Of a DNA stretch of 6,287 nt, positions 1 through 6,234 are shown piece by piece. The notes beneath the pieces are model-generated. The model ran no database searches. It worked only from the letters and a program-made list of their open reading frames with translations, and had not been told where the DNA came from. The stretch is from Nocardia sp. (lineage in GTDB: Bacteria > Actinomycetota > Actinomycetes > Mycobacteriales > Mycobacteriaceae). The stretch is from assembly GCA_013361595.1 (NCBI GenBank), contig JABFXT010000114.1:1-6287 (forward strand), in the 5' to 3' direction. Numbering within the stretch: position 1 is the first letter of the stretch; the number at the start of each line of letters is the position of its first letter. The position numbers were made by a program, and so were the translations under genes.

Positions 1-363
1 GCATGCGCCGCCGAAACCGCACCGAAACCCTATTGTGATCAACATCACTTGACGTGCAAAGTCGGAAGGCACGCGGCGCGGGACACACCCGCGCGCCGGC
101 TCCGCCACAAACCACCGACCCCATCGGCCGAGGTGGCAGCCCACGTCGGACAAACTGCTCTACCACGACAAACGCGGGACACTTTACGTTGTATCGTCCG
201 GCGGCGGTCGGCCGTCGGCCGTGCGAAGAACTCATGATGCACATCACCGCGCAACCCCATAAGCTGTCACTAACAAACCTGCTGACTGTTTCGGGCCCGG
301 TATGCGGACTCATCGAACAAATTAGGGCTGGAAATTCAGCAACGATTCTGATAGCAAGGTGCT
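1..363. other. Intergenic region upstream of the LysR gene; no supported gene
   Basis: No open frame here has a good ribosome binding site or recognisable protein. The short frames are rich in Arg, Pro and Ala, as expected of chance frames in GC-rich DNA. The stretch holds a CRP-type palindrome (34-49), a perfect 7-bp hairpin (GCGCGGG at 76-82, loop ACACA, CCCGCGC at 88-94), an interrupted inverted repeat AACA-N11-TGTT (272-275 and 287-290) and an 8-bp palindrome CGGGCCCG (292-299). LysR-type genes often have their operator in such a leader, so the last two are the likeliest operator candidates, but neither is a clean T-N11-A site within a long dyad. From about 230 to 360 the base composition is more AT-rich than the rest, which suits a promoter. 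A candidate -10 TAAGCT (260-265) has only a poor -35 (ATGCAC, 237-242), so no promoter is called. Confidence 0.6.
34..49. promoter_or_regulatory. Candidate CRP-type operator
   Basis: The sequence TTGTGATCAACATCAC (33-48) contains GTGAT-N4-ATCAC, a perfect inverted repeat. It fits the CRP/GlxR consensus TGTGA-N6-TCACA at nine of ten defined bases; the last base is T instead of A. On the minus strand the site lies between a possible -35 TTGCAC (complement of 54-59) and a possible -10 CACAAT (complement of 32-37), 16 nt apart, so it could control a gene to the left of the window. It lies more than 300 nt upstream of the lysR start, which makes direct control of lysR less likely. The match is seen directly; function and target are inferred. 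Confidence 0.4.
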
Positions 364-1248
364 ATGGACCCGCATTTGCGCGATCTGCGGTATTTCGTCG
401 CCGTCGCCGAGGAACTGCACTTCACCAACGCCGCCCAGCGGCTGCACATCGCTCAACCGACCCTGTCGCGTCAGATCCGGCAGCTGGAACGTCAGCTCGA
501 TGTGGTCCTGTTCGATCGCAACCAGCGCAGTGTCGCGCTCACGGTTGCCGGTAAGGAACTGCTCAGCGGCGCCCGCAAGATCCTGGAACTCTGGGAGACC
601 ACCAACAGCTCGCTGCAGGAGGCGGGCGAAGTACTGCGCGTCGGCCTGCAGTCGACGCTGGGCCGCGGGCTGCTGCACGATCTGGAGAGCGCCAGCGGCC
701 ACCGGCTGGCCCTGCACCCCGCAGCCTGGACCGACCCGTCGAGTGGACTCGCCGGCCGCCAGGCCGACCTCGCGCTGGTCTGGCTCCCGCTACCCGATCC
801 GAACCGCTACCGCTGGCAGGTGCTGCGCACCGAACGCCGCTGGGTACTCCTGCCGGAGAACCATCCCCGCGCCGGCCAGGAAATGATCGACTTCGCGGAC
901 CTGCTCGACGAAAAGTTCATCGCACTGCCCGCCGAAGCCGGCGCCGTCCGCGATTTCTGGCTCGGCAACGACGCCCGCAACGGCCGTGCCGCCACCATCG
1001 GCGCGGAAGCCGCGACCCCCGAAGACCGGCTCGAGGCCGTCGGACTGGGCCTGGGGCTGTGCCTGCTGGCCGAGAACAACGTGCCCATGTACCGCTGGCC
1101 CGGGCTCACCGCACGGCCGGTCACCGGCCTCCCCCCGTGCGAACTCGCGGTCGCCTGGCGAGCCGACGACAGCCGGCCGACCATTCTCGAATTCGGCCAG
1201 CGGGCCGTTTCCGGCGGTTTCGCGGCACCACCCGCCATTCCGGCCTGA
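364..1248 (+). CDS. LysR-type transcriptional regulator
   Basis: Predicted cytoplasmic DNA-binding regulator of 294 aa, the normal length for the LysR family. Residues about 4-63 form the winged helix-turn-helix: LRYFVAVAEELHFTNAAQRL followed by QPTLSRQIRQLE (31-42) and LFDR (49-52). These are the family's hallmark residues. The remainder from about residue 90 matches the looser periplasmic-binding-like effector domain, ending with a segment (AVGLGLGLCLLAENN) typical of the second lobe. ATG at 364 is the only possible start: an in-frame TAG lies at 352-354 with no other start codon between, and AAGGTG (356-361) is a close, modest ribosome binding site. The effector and targets cannot be read from the sequence. 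LysR genes often regulate a divergent neighbour, which here would lie left of the window. The gene converges on hpt and is not part of the conserved block to its right. Confidence 0.93.
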   Translation: MDPHLRDLRYFVAVAEELHFTNAAQRLHIAQPTLSRQIRQLERQLDVVLFDRNQRSVALTVAGKELLSGARKILELWETTNSSLQEAGEVLRVGLQSTLGRGLLHDLESASGHRLALHPAAWTDPSSGLAGRQADLALVWLPLPDPNRYRWQVLRTERRWVLLPENHPRAGQEMIDFADLLDEKFIALPAEAGAVRDFWLGNDARNGRAATIGAEAATPEDRLEAVGLGLGLCLLAENNVPMYRWPGLTARPVTGLPPCELAVAWRADDSRPTILEFGQRAVSGGFAAPPAIPA

Positions 1249-1263
1249 GACGTCACGAACCCG

Positions 1264-1294
1264 GTGGGTAGGTGGGCACGGCCCGCCTACCCAC
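1264..1294. terminator. Bidirectional hairpin terminator between lysR and hpt
   Basis: GTGGGTAGGTGGGC (1264-1277), loop ACG, GCCCGCCTACCCAC (1281-1294): a 14-bp stem with one G-U wobble (T1273 with G1285; an A-C mismatch on the other strand). It lies 15 nt after the lysR stop and 7 nt after the hpt stop, exactly between convergent genes, so it can serve both. There is no T-run on either side, as is common for actinobacterial hairpin terminators. The structure is seen directly; the terminating role is inferred from position. Confidence 0.8.
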
Positions 1295-1301
1295 TCGTGG
1301 T

Positions 1302-1865
1302 TCAGGCCTGTTCGCCGCCGTAGACCCGCGGATGCAGGGTGCCGATATACGGCAGATCCCGGTACCGCTCGGCGTAATCGAGTCCGTAACCGACCACGAA
1401 CTCGTTCGGGATATCGAACCCGACATTCGCGACCTCGACCTGGGTGCGCAACGCATCGGGTTTACGCAGCAGCGTCACCACCTCGAGCGAGGCCGGATTA
1501 CGGGTGGAGAGATTACGCATCAGCCACGACAGCGTCAGGCCCGAGTCGATGATGTCCTCGACGATCAGCACATTGCGGCCGGCGATGTCCTTGTCCAGGT
1601 CCTTCATGATGCGCACCACGCCCGAAGACGACGTGGACGATCCGTAGGACGATACGGCCATGAACTCCATCTGAGTCGGTATCGGCAGAGCCTTCGCCAG
1701 GTCCGTCATGAAGAAGATCGCACCCTTGAGCACGCCCACCAGCAGCAGATCACCCTCCGGTGCGTCGGCTGGATACCGCTTGGCGATCAACTCGGCCAGT
1801 TCACTGACCTTCGCCGCGATTTCTTCCTCGGTGATCAGGACCGAATCGATATCGTCCCCGTACAC
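1302..1865 (-). CDS. hpt: Hypoxanthine phosphoribosyltransferase
   Basis: Purine salvage enzyme: hypoxanthine (or guanine) plus PRPP gives IMP (or GMP) and pyrophosphate, in the cytoplasm. The 187-aa protein carries every family landmark: LKG (46-48, binds pyrophosphate), SSYG (72-75, flexible loop), the PRPP-binding loop [14 protein letters not shown] (99-112) and the purine-binding segment [16 protein letters not shown] (149-164), then RDLPYIG (169-175). Recalled M. tuberculosis Hpt is nearly identical across these segments. The GTG start at 1865 begins 1 nt after the tilS stop, giving the MYGDDI N-terminus. A TTG at 1913 would add 16 residues that align with nothing conserved, although M. 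tuberculosis Hpt does have an N-terminal extension. Last gene of the operon; the hairpin at 1264-1294 follows. Confidence 0.95.
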   Translation of the reverse strand: MYGDDIDSVLITEEEIAAKVSELAELIAKRYPADAPEGDLLLVGVLKGAIFFMTDLAKALPIPTQMEFMAVSSYGSSTSSSGVVRIMKDLDKDIAGRNVLIVEDIIDSGLTLSWLMRNLSTRNPASLEVVTLLRKPDALRTQVEVANVGFDIPNEFVVGYGLDYAERYRDLPYIGTLHPRVYGGEQA

Positions 1866-1866
1866 G

Positions 1867-2886
1867 TCAACTGGTTTCCCTTCGCTCTCGGCGCTCCCGA
1901 TCAGTGCGGGCAAGTGTCAGCCTGCCATGCTCGCGAATCACGACCAACCGGGTCCCCCGCCCACCGCCGCTCACAGCGACTCCGCCCTGGCCGCGCCAGG
2001 CCACCACCAACTCGTCGATTCCGCGCAGATGCGTTGCGGTCACCGCCGATACGCCGTGGGCCAGCAGCCAAGCCCGCACCGCCCGCCGGCGCACCGCGGG
2101 CGCCGCCTGGACCAACACCGCGCATTCCGGCGCACCCGGCCCGGCCCGCCGCAACAGCTCGCCGGCGAATCCGTCGAGCGCGGCGTTGTCCTCGCGCAGT
2201 TGTTCGGCGGTGCGGGCCAGCGCGAGCGCCGCGGTACCCCCGAGCACGCTCTCGAGCAGCGGCAGCACCTCGGTGCGCAACCGTACCCGGGTGAATTCCG
2301 GTGCGCTGTTGTGCGGGTCCTCGTAGGGGGTCAGGCCCAGGTCGGCGCAGAACTGCCGGGTCGTCTCCCGGCGGACCCCCAGCAACGGCCGCCCCCACGG
2401 AGCGTCGTCCGGCGCCATCCCCTGGATGGAACGCGCACCCGATCCGCGCCCGAGGCCCAGCAGCACGGTTTCGGCCTGATCGTCGAGGGTGTGGCCGAGC
2501 AGTACCGGCAGACCCGTACGAGCGCCGTCCAGCGCCGCGTAGCGCGCGGTACGTGCCGCGGCCTCCATCCCGCCGGGCCCCGTCACCGCGACGGGCAGTA
2601 CCTGCGCCGAGCGGCAGCCGAGCGAACGTGCGATCGCCGCCGCCGACGCCGCCACCTCATCCGACCCCGCCTGCAGACGGTGATCGACCACCAGCGCATG
2701 CACTTCCGCGGATTCCGCGAGCGCGGCCCCGGTGAGTGCCAGCGAATCCGCACCACCCGACAGCGCCACGGCCACGCGCAGATCCTCGGGTCCGAACTCC
2801 GTCAGCCACGCGCGGACCGCATGCCGCACACCCAGTACCGCGGGTGTCTCCGGTAACCGGATCGGCCGCTGGTCGGCGGGACGCAC
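1867..2886 (-). CDS. tilS: tRNA(Ile)-lysidine synthetase
   Basis: Uses ATP to attach lysine to C34 of the CAU-anticodon isoleucine tRNA, so that it reads AUA instead of AUG; essential in nearly all bacteria. The 339-aa protein has the N-type ATP pyrophosphatase P-loop SGGADS (43-48), the family signature HTLDDQAET (132-140), and the segment [17 protein letters not shown] (188-204) that corresponds to the conserved Asp-Pro-x-Asn ... Arg-x-Arg motif. A helical substrate-binding domain follows (about 215-285). Length suits the shorter actinobacterial form. The open frame extends far upstream inside the protease gene but is meaningless there. GTG at 2886, 4 nt after the protease stop, is the natural start; a later GTG (residue 20, MRHAVRAWL) would also keep the catalytic domain and cannot be excluded. 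Confidence 0.94.
   Translation of the reverse strand: MRPADQRPIRLPETPAVLGVRHAVRAWLTEFGPEDLRVAVALSGGADSLALTGAALAESAEVHALVVDHRLQAGSDEVAASAAAIARSLGCRSAQVLPVAVTGPGGMEAAARTARYAALDGARTGLPVLLGHTLDDQAETVLLGLGRGSGARSIQGMAPDDAPWGRPLLGVRRETTRQFCADLGLTPYEDPHNSAPEFTRVRLRTEVLPLLESVLGGTAALALARTAEQLREDNAALDGFAGELLRRAGPGAPECAVLVQAAPAVRRRAVRAWLLAHGVSAVTATHLRGIDELVVAWRGQGGVAVSGGGRGTRLVVIREHGRLTLARTDRERRERRETS
1875..1883 (-). promoter_or_regulatory. Ribosome binding site of hpt inside tilS
   Basis: Read on the minus strand this is GAAGGGAAA, within the last codons of tilS and about 11 nt before the GTG at 1865. It supports the 1865 start over the upstream TTG at 1913, which has only a weak AGG before it. The spacing is on the long side. 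With the tilS stop at 1869-1867, ribosomes finishing tilS would reach the hpt start directly, so translational coupling is likely. Confidence 0.5.
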
Positions 2887-2890
2887 CGTC

Positions 2891-4003
2891 TCAGTCCAGC
2901 ACCCGGGCGATCCAGCGCCGCGGTTCGTCGATCTCGTCGGTCCGCGGCAGCGTATCCGCGTCGGTCCACACCACGTTGAACTGTTCCATCCCGACGGTCC
3001 CCACCACCTCGTCGACGAAAGCCTTCCCGCGGACGTACTGCGCCACCTTCGCGTCGATACCCAGCAGCGCCCGCAACAGCCGCTGCACCGGATTCGCGGG
3101 ACGGGTACGGCGCCTGTCGAACGCCATCCGGATCTGCTCGACCGACGGCACCACACTCGGCCCCACCGCGTCCATCACATGATCGGCATGCCCCTCGAGC
3201 AGGGTACCCAGCAGCAGCAGACGATCCAGCGCCGCACGTTGTTCCGGCGGCTGCGTGGCCCGCAGCAGACCCACCACACCACGAGTGGCCGGGTCATCGG
3301 ACGCCTGACCGCTGCGCCGCAGTTTCAACTCGGTGAGCAAACGGCCCAGCATCTCGGTGGTGGCCTCGTCACCGATCTCGCCGAGCACCTCGACGTTGTC
3401 GCGCATGTACCCGGCCAGCCACGGTGAGGCCGAGAACTGGACCCGGTGGCACACCTCGTGCAGACAGACCCAGAGCCGGAAATCGCTCGGCTCGACCCCC
3501 AGCACCCGCTCCACCCCGACGATATTCGGGGCCACCAGCAACAACGTGCCGTCCGGACCGGTGAACGGGTCGTACTGGCCGAGAATCGCGGTGGACAGAA
3601 AAGCCAGCATGGCGCCGACCTGGACCCCGGCCGGTTTACCGGTGAACAGGCCCGACTGCGCCCCCGTGCCGGTACCGGTCAGTTGCGACATCGAATCGGC
3701 CGCCGCGGCGATCCAACCAGGCCGGTCGACGATCCGCGCCGCGGGTACGGGCTGATCGTCGAGCAGACCGGTCACCGACCGGACCGGCGCCTCGGCCCGC
3801 ACCGACGCCTCGAGGAGTTCGGCCACCGCCTGCTCCGCGAACGGGCGGGGTGTCCGCGGACCGGCCGGAACCAGCGCGGCACCGGTACGGGCCGCCCAGC
3901 GCCAATCGACCGACCCCGAGAAAGTACGTCGCTCGTCGCCGGATCCGTCGGCCTCGGCCACTGTCCGGGCGCCGGGCCCGTCGGGACCTTGTCGAATCGT
4001 CAT
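2891..4003 (-). CDS. DUF2342 (Zincin_2) putative zinc metalloprotease
   Basis: A 370-aa protein of the actinobacterial DUF2342 family, equivalent by position to M. tuberculosis Rv3626c. The zinc-binding helix is HEVCH (182-186) in LWVCLHEVCHRVQF, and a second conserved segment LLEGHADHVMD (268-278) supplies a Glu and two His that could complete the site. The family is classed as zincin-like from these motifs, but to my knowledge substrate and physiological role are not established; one DUF2342 subfamily has been linked to coenzyme F420 producers by co-occurrence, and I cannot tell whether this protein belongs to it. No signal peptide or membrane helix is evident, so it is probably cytoplasmic. 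ATG at 4003 is chosen because GGAGGG lies just upstream; an ATG at 4027 inside dacB has no comparable site. It lies 14 nt after dacB and 4 nt before tilS. Confidence 0.88.
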   Translation of the reverse strand: MTIRQGPDGPGARTVAEADGSGDERRTFSGSVDWRWAARTGAALVPAGPRTPRPFAEQAVAELLEASVRAEAPVRSVTGLLDDQPVPAARIVDRPGWIAAAADSMSQLTGTGTGAQSGLFTGKPAGVQVGAMLAFLSTAILGQYDPFTGPDGTLLLVAPNIVGVERVLGVEPSDFRLWVCLHEVCHRVQFSASPWLAGYMRDNVEVLGEIGDEATTEMLGRLLTELKLRRSGQASDDPATRGVVGLLRATQPPEQRAALDRLLLLGTLLEGHADHVMDAVGPSVVPSVEQIRMAFDRRRTRPANPVQRLLRALLGIDAKVAQYVRGKAFVDEVVGTVGMEQFNVVWTDADTLPRTDEIDEPRRWIARVLD

Positions 4004-4006
4004 GCG

Positions 4007-4012
4007 CCCTCC
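4007..4012 (-). promoter_or_regulatory. Ribosome binding site deciding the protease start
   Basis: GGAGGG on the minus strand, in the 14-nt gap between the dacB stop (4018-4020) and the ATG at 4003. It is one of the strongest Shine-Dalgarno matches in the window and favours ATG 4003 over the in-frame ATG at 4027. Confidence 0.75.
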
Positions 4013-4017
4013 AGCCG

Positions 4018-5526
4018 TCAGGAACATCCACAGTTGCGCAACGTGACCGCGACGGCGTCCAACGCGGGCCGGCTGACCTCCGGCGGCCGATCACTCGACA
4101 TCAACGTGAAGGTCAGGACCCGGCCGTCACGATCCAGCACGTAACCAGCCAACGTACTGGCCACCGACAGAGTTCCGGTCTTGGCCCGCACCCATCCGGC
4201 CCCGGCTTGGTTCTGCGTGACATACCGGCTGCTCAGCGAGCCGGTACCACCCGCCACCGGCAGATAGTCCAGCATCGGCACCAGACGAGCGGCCAAAGTA
4301 TCGGCGGCACCGTCGGGCTGGGTCTGCCGCCCCGCACCGGCGCCCAGCGGCGGTACGAACGGCGCGGGCGTGGAGGTGGCCGGTTCGGCTTCCGGCTCGG
4401 GCCCGGCGGCGGTGTTCAGGATCTGGTTCAGCAGCCGCGCCGGAATACGGTCGTCCACCGAGAGACCGCTGCAATCGAACATCGACACCCCGGTCATATC
4501 GAAATTGTGCTCGGCGAGCACCGCGGCGACCGCGGTCGCCGCCCCCTCGAACGACATCGGCCGCCCGGTGGCCGCAGCGACCTCCCGGCCGATCGTCTCG
4601 GCCAGCACATTGTCCGAATAGACCATCATGTCGCGCAGGCGATCACGCAGCGGCGCCGACGCCACCTCCCCCAGCCGCTTGGTGCCCTGCGGGGCGGTAC
4701 CGAGCCGGACCGCCGCCGGATCGAGCCCGAGCTCGGTGGCCAGACGCCGGCCCACATCGAGCGCCGGAGTCCCCGACCGCGGCGAATACTCACCCGCCGG
4801 ATCGAGCCGGCCACCGTCGAGCATCACCGGCTCGAGCGGCGCGATCGAACCACCGGGAATATCGACCGGATCCCAGCCGCGAGCCATGGTCTGACCCGAA
4901 TAGGCGGAGGTGTCCACCACGATCGTGTCGGCCCGGACATCGGCGTTGCGCAACTGATCGGCCAGATCCAGCAGACTCCCGGCACCGGGGTAATACCCCT
5001 CGCCGCCCGGCTGCGCGGTGAGCGTCGGATCGCCCGCGGCCACGAGCACGATCTCGTTCGGCGACGAACCCGCCACCACCTTGGTCTGCACCCGCTGATC
5101 AGCGGGCAACGTCAACAATGCCGCCGCAGTGGTCATGATCTTGGCAGTCGAAGACGGCACCCGCGGCTCGTCGGCACGTTCGCTCCACAGCACGGTGCCA
5201 CTCGCCGCATCGGTCACCGACCCGGCGAAACCACCCAGATCGGGGCTCGCCACCACCGGCCCGAGCGCCGCCGCGACACCCGCCGCGCTCGGCGCCGGCG
5301 CGGTATCCGGAGCCGGTGCGACATCCGGCGAAACGGTCACCGGAGCAGGCGGCGCGGCAATGGTGAGACCACCGTGCCGGAACTCCGGCGTCCACGGCCG
5401 CAGGATCGCGGCGGCCACCGCCGCCGCACCGGCCAGCACCGCCAGCACGATGAACAGCCATGTCCGTACGCCGCGGCGCCGGCGCCCTACCGAACCGTTC
5501 CTACCGCTGCCGCCCTGCACCACCAC
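4018..5526 (-). CDS. dacB: D-alanyl-D-alanine carboxypeptidase (PBP4 / peptidase S13 type)
   Basis: Removes the terminal D-Ala from peptidoglycan stem peptides, or cleaves cross-links, outside the membrane. The 502-aa protein begins with a basic stretch (RRRRG, 15-19) and a hydrophobic helix (about 22-42) that acts as signal anchor or signal peptide, then an Ala/Pro-rich linker (about 55-85). All three penicillin-binding motifs are present: PSSTAK with catalytic Ser126 and Lys129, SDN (304-306), and KTG (449-451). A proline- and glycine-rich insert (about 373-406) lies between the SDN and KTG motifs. The C-terminus is NCGCS. Three consecutive GTG codons (5526, 5523, 5520) could start it; stops lie just upstream, so the choice changes at most two residues. 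AAGGGAG sits about 12 nt before the first. Equivalent by position to M. tuberculosis Rv3627c; first gene of the four-gene operon. Confidence 0.93.
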   Translation of the reverse strand: MVVQGGSGRNGSVGRRRRGVRTWLFIVLAVLAGAAAVAAAILRPWTPEFRHGGLTIAAPPAPVTVSPDVAPAPDTAPAPSAAGVAAALGPVVASPDLGGFAGSVTDAASGTVLWSERADEPRVPSSTAKIMTTAAALLTLPADQRVQTKVVAGSSPNEIVLVAAGDPTLTAQPGGEGYYPGAGSLLDLADQLRNADVRADTIVVDTSAYSGQTMARGWDPVDIPGGSIAPLEPVMLDGGRLDPAGEYSPRSGTPALDVGRRLATELGLDPAAVRLGTAPQGTKRLGEVASAPLRDRLRDMMVYSDNVLAETIGREVAAATGRPMSFEGAATAVAAVLAEHNFDMTGVSMFDCSGLSVDDRIPARLLNQILNTAAGPEPEAEPATSTPAPFVPPLGAGAGRQTQPDGAADTLAARLVPMLDYLPVAGGTGSLSSRYVTQNQAGAGWVRAKTGTLSVASTLAGYVLDRDGRVLTFTLMSSDRPPEVSRPALDAVAVTLRNCGCS

Positions 5527-5694
5527 GTTGTCCGTCTTCTCCCTTGTCCCCAGCTATCACACCCGAGCCCCCACTGAACCCATGTGCCCGCCGACAACAA
5601 TATCGGTGTTCGGCTACCGTTCTCGGCGAACAACCGGGTGCGGCGGCGAGGCCGGGCACCACGGCGCATCGTGAGAGCAGCGGAAGGAGCTGGC
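5527..5694. promoter_or_regulatory. Divergent promoter region of dacB operon and ppa
   Basis: This 168-nt region must hold the promoters for both directions. On the plus strand TACCGT (5615-5620) fits the actinobacterial -10 pattern TANNNT and would give ppa a leader of roughly 70 nt. On the minus strand TATTGT (complement of 5597-5602) fits the same pattern and would give dacB a leader of about 60 nt. The two candidates overlap back to back, so transcription in one direction could interfere with the other. No good -35 element was found for either, so the exact positions are guesses. Confidence 0.4.
5682..5689 (+). promoter_or_regulatory. Ribosome binding site of ppa
   Basis: GGAAGGAG lies 5 nt before GTG 5695. 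It fixes the start: the frame is open further upstream to 5584, but only this start has a strong site and gives the [13 protein letters not shown]-terminus expected of actinobacterial pyrophosphatases. Confidence 0.85.
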
Positions 5695-6183
5695 GTGGAG
5701 TTCGACGTCACCATCGAGATCCCCAAGGGTTCGCGCAACAAATACGAGGTCGATCACGAAACCGGGCGGGTGCGCCTCGACCGGTTCCTGTACACCTCCA
5801 TGGCCTACCCGGCCGACTACGGCTACATCGAGAACACGCTGGGAGAGGACGGCGACCCGCTGGACGCGCTCGTCCTGCTGCCGGATTCGGTGTTCCCGGG
5901 CGTGATCGTCGAAGCGCGTCCGGTCGCCATGTACCGGATGACCGACGAAGCGGGCGGCGACGACAAGATCCTCTGTGTCCCGGCCGGCGACCCGCGCTGG
6001 GACCACATCCAGGACCTCGCCGACGTCCCGGAGTTCGAACTGGCCGCGATCAAACACTTCTTCGAGCGATACAAGGACCTCGAACCCGGCAAATTCGTCA
6101 AGGGCTCCGAATGGGTGGGCCGGGCGGAAGCCGAGGTCGAGATCCAGGCTTCGTTCAAGCGTCTCGAGGAACAGGGACACTGA
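5695..6183 (+). CDS. ppa: Inorganic pyrophosphatase, family I
   Basis: Hydrolyses cytoplasmic pyrophosphate to two phosphates, which pulls forward nucleic acid, tRNA-charging and PRPP-dependent reactions. The protein is 162 aa, the same length as M. tuberculosis Ppa (Rv3628), and differs from it, as I recall it, at only a minority of positions. Active-site residues are in place: Glu8, Lys16, Arg30, Tyr42, the signature DGDPLD (52-57) with Asp52 and Asp57, and Asp84 and Asp89 in the DEAGGDDK segment. His21, one of two histidines reported as distinctive of mycobacterial pyrophosphatases, is present; the other position, 86, is Ala. Divergent from dacB and followed by a hairpin terminator. Confidence 0.97.
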   Translation: MEFDVTIEIPKGSRNKYEVDHETGRVRLDRFLYTSMAYPADYGYIENTLGEDGDPLDALVLLPDSVFPGVIVEARPVAMYRMTDEAGGDDKILCVPAGDPRWDHIQDLADVPEFELAAIKHFFERYKDLEPGKFVKGSEWVGRAEAEVEIQASFKRLEEQGH

Positions 6184-6190
6184 GTTTTCG

Positions 6191-6209
6191 GCGCCGCCTT
6201 CGGCGGCGC
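6191..6209 (+). terminator. Hairpin terminator of ppa
   Basis: A perfect 8-bp stem, GCGCCGCC (6191-6198), loop TTC, GGCGGCGC (6202-6209), starts 7 nt after the ppa stop. No T-run follows. A second, smaller hairpin GGGG-N6-CCCC (6210-6213 and 6220-6223) comes directly after and may assist. Confidence 0.72.
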
Positions 6210-6234
6210 GGGGTTGAGGCCCCCTTGGTCTCGC

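Noticed and set aside
1..11. First 11 bases match the complement of part of the right-edge palindrome interior
   Set aside because: The shared stretch is short, GC-rich and itself palindromic (GCATGC core), and the match stops at once outside it, so chance is enough to explain it.
234..554. Possible small protein starting at the ATG-ATG at 234, reading into the 5' part of lysR
   Set aside because: It has only a weak ribosome binding site, overlaps lysR by about 190 nt, and becomes an Arg-rich shadow once inside lysR. The first 40 residues look protein-like but nothing else supports it.
1272..2856. Two long plus-strand frames (340 and 382 codons) opposite hpt and tilS
   Set aside because: Both are antisense to clear hpt and tilS coding sequence, have low-complexity Arg/Pro/Ala composition and no supporting ribosome binding site.
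2887..3156. Upstream extension of the tilS frame by 90 codons
   Set aside because: The extension lies wholly within the protease 3' end and codes for Trp/Arg/Ser-rich sequence unlike any TilS.
3850..5577. Long plus-strand open frame of 575 codons opposite dacB and the protease 5' end
   Set aside because: It is antisense to a gene with all three penicillin-binding motifs, and its product is Arg/His/Pro/Gly-rich without any domain, typical of a chance open frame in GC-rich DNA.
5584..5694. Upstream extension of the ppa frame by 37 codons
   Set aside because: No ribosome binding site supports it, the sequence is Arg-rich, and the GTG at 5695 has GGAAGGAG just upstream and gives the family's usual N-terminus.
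6199..6203. Possible stable UUCG tetraloop in the ppa terminator
   Set aside because: Pairing C6198 with G6203 breaks the rest of the stem; the 3-nt loop gives the full 8-bp stem.
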